A stretch of DNA of 64,000 nucleotides from Mayamaea pseudoterrestris (lineage: Eukaryota; Bacillariophyta; Bacillariophyceae; Sellaphorales; Sellaphoraceae). The notes under the pieces were generated by a model. The model was not told the DNA's origin and ran no database searches. It worked only from the letters and a program-made list of their open reading frames with translations. How positions within the stretch are numbered: position 1 is the first letter of the stretch; the number at the start of each line of letters is the position of its first letter. Position numbers and translations under genes: made by a program. Location of the stretch: contig BROI01000009.1 in the NCBI GenBank assembly GCA_027923505.1, positions 992,001-1,056,000 of the forward strand. The letters are read 5' to 3'. Positions 62,361 to 64,000 of the stretch are shown in pieces.

Positions 62361-62682
62361 TGATAAGATGTAATTCAATAGCACCAGTCCAATAGAAGGC
62401 GAGCAGCTAGTATAAAGGCGATCAACCCTCTACAACAAGCAACAAGCAAACAACAAACCAATTTCTAGTAGACTGACTTAAAAAGCAAACCACTCGAGGC
62501 AAATCCTTGATCGTGGACTGTCTTGTTTGCCCGTTGACACCGTAGTCATTTAGTCATAGGCTTAAATAATCATGTACACTGGTCACACACTTCAACTTCA
62601 ATCATTCCCGTTTCGAACATGGTATTCAATAACGATCCATGTCGCATAAGACGCAGGCTCTCCATTCGCCTACATCGCGTCA
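62361..62682 (-). repeat. 5' LTR of the second Copia element
   Basis: This 322-bp LTR appears identical to 56490-56811. On the plus strand it carries TATAAAGG near 62412, pointing toward the gene at 63338, so the LTR could influence that gene. Confidence 0.95.
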
Positions 62683-63337
62683 CGGTTGAAGGTGCCGGTT
62701 AGCTGCTACTTTCCCGTAGCTTTTTCATTGAGTGGCTCTACTTGTCACGATAGCTTACTTAATGGAAAGTTTTGCTATTTTTAGTGTTAGCACTGATTAA
62801 CTCGGCTGGCAATGCTTGCATAAGTCTGGGCCATTCTTTATTTTTCATACATCTACAGGTAGTAATCTATTAGCCAACGAGACTGATTCCTTCCGCATAT
62901 GATCGACAGATGCTGCATTTTTAACAAGTACGGGTACGAGTATAAACGAGTGGCAAGCATTGATTCCTCTATGAAGTCTTGCTAGCAAGCTCAAGCTAGC
63001 GCCAATTGGTTGCGATGCGCTTCAAATATCGCGTCGATCCAATGCAACGAAGACTTTAGCTGGCGGTTCCTCCGCCGCGCAGCGAGCCAGCGAGGTCCCG
63101 GTCTTGCGAGTAGCTGTTTCGAGAGCAGCTGGGCGGTTCCATTGGAGGAGCGTCGGAGGGAGCTAAGAAACCCGGATGAAATCGGAACGTACACGCCCAG
63201 ATGCGCATCATTTCTTTCGTGTACAACACACACAAATTGACAAGGTCGGCAGCTGCAAAAAGGACCTGCATAACATACATAGACTTGATCACACAATAAC
63301 ATAGCGTCACGCTCGACAAAGGAACTGAGAAAGGATC
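62683..63337. other. Intergenic region upstream of the last gene
   Basis: It begins with the CGGTT target duplication. No gene is recognised; minus-strand frames near 63000-63450 overlap the first exon and intron of the next gene and look accidental. Confidence 0.4.
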
Positions 63338-64000
63338 ATGGCTTCGACTGGATACGTTTCGAATGATGGAGAGGACTTCTTCAAGCCCATCCAGGTATGT
63401 CGAATGCATGTGCAATTTGATTCCAGCTTTGGAGGAAAATTGCGTTCGTCTCCTCAAAGCTGATGGTTTTGTGAACCACTAGTTTCTTCCTTTCGATCTT
63501 GTTTGCTGGCCATGCGCGGAAGAGGCTTTTAGAAGATCTATTCTTGTCTCGTGGAGGTCCCTCATTCATTGTCGTCGGATATCAACGGAGGTCCAAATTT
63601 TTGGCTAACCTCGCCGCTTTGTCTTGACCCATTGCAGCAATTTCCACAGCGCATGACGACTTTTAACCAAGTATCGATTGAAGGAATGGAAGAGGAGGTG
63701 ATGAAGGCGCAGCCATATGGATTGGAGGTCAGTGCGCGCTGTCCACGGTGGCTGCAAAATTTTGTTGCTACCTGTCGCAAGCATTGTCTCACCGTTTCCC
63801 TTTTAATTCTCTTGACTTGCTCGCCGTATTAATCGTATATTCTTTGCTTATCGTTGCGCAGGAGGAGATTGACTACGTTCTGAATGTTTGCACTTCTGAT
63901 CTCTATCGCGACATGAAGGAAAGACAGGTTGACTTTGTTTCGCCACAAACCTACAATCCCTATTCTTCCTACATGCCCTACCGACGCTACTTGGTCGACT
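63338..64000 (+). CDS. Unrecognised protein, three exons visible, runs off the right edge
   Basis: Exon 1 is 63338-63394, exon 2 is 63638-63727 and exon 3 starts at 63862, all in phase 0. Introns are 243 nt (GTATGT...TGCAG) and 134 nt (GTCAGT...CGCAG). The first 95 residues begin MASTGYVSNDGEDFFKPIQ and continue through EGMEEEVMKAQPYGLEEEID and YVLNVCTSDLYRDMKERQ to TYNPYSSYMPYRRYLVD. There is no signal peptide. I do not recognise the family; the acidic, Tyr-rich N-terminus suggests a soluble protein. The splice assignments are supported by good donor and acceptor sites and an uninterrupted frame. It is more intron-rich than its neighbours. Confidence 0.7.

Larger units (their letters stand above)
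56490..62682 (-). mobile_element. Second Copia-type LTR retrotransposon, broken body
   Basis: The element is 6193 bp with 322-bp TG...CA LTRs (56490-56811 and 62361-62682) that look identical, and a perfect 5-bp target duplication CGGTT (56485-56489 and 62683-62687). The coding strand is minus: Gag-like region on the right, Pol on the left. The body is broken in several places (roughly four or more), mostly in the Gag part. Identical LTRs with a broken body suggest a young insertion, perhaps mobilised by proteins of an intact relative. Confidence 0.93.

Overview
The window is nuclear DNA of a unicellular eukaryote, most likely a heterokont alga of the diatom kind. This rests on gene content: few introns, all short GT-AG; helicase-associated (HA) repeat proteins; 'PS'-rich repeat remnants; a bacterial-type glucokinase; and Copia elements. 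No marker such as rRNA is present, so the assignment is an inference.

Layout. 1-13.3 kb holds host genes: an amino-acid transporter (runs off the left edge), a myosin heavy chain, a predicted secreted SET plus 2-oxoglutarate-oxygenase-like protein, a secreted HA-repeat protein, a Bax-inhibitor-1-family membrane protein and the AP-3 sigma subunit. 13.4-19.5 kb is a whole-looking Copia element with 241-bp LTRs that look identical. 19.5-22.2 kb is a duplicated promoter fragment containing a 145-bp repeat and a 174-bp tandem array. 22.4-30.9 kb holds an M16 insulysin-like protease, a protein of unknown function, a type II membrane cyclophilin-like protein and glucokinase. 31.4-33.5 kb is a graveyard of gene fragments, including a broken leucine-rich-repeat-like gene. 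33.5-46.1 kb holds DONSON and RPA1 (head to head), a sulfotransferase/glycosyltransferase fusion, an FKBP/MsrA fusion and EXO1 with a C-terminal PCNA-binding box. 46.3-47.8 kb is a CHY/RING ubiquitin ligase. 48.0-53.8 kb is a second, unrelated 174-bp tandem array with higher-order structure. 54-56.2 kb holds an aldo-keto reductase with an apparent frameshift and a membrane-anchored cupin. 56.5-62.7 kb is a second Copia element on the minus strand, with 322-bp LTRs and a 5-bp target duplication, its body broken. 63.3 kb to the right edge holds the start of a three-exon gene of unknown function.

How it fits together. Three genes act at replication forks or in strand processing: DONSON in fork stability and origin firing, RPA1 in ssDNA binding, EXO1 in 5'-3' resection and mismatch repair. 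They lie within 12.6 kb, and the first two share one upstream region. In two intergenic regions (AP3S/M16 and DONSON/RPA1) a piece of a gene's 5' end has been duplicated and a minisatellite sits beside the copy, which suggests a common route of intergenic expansion. Both Copia elements appear to use half-tRNA primers (Met-like and Asn-like) and both carry a chromodomain-like module between integrase and reverse transcriptase.
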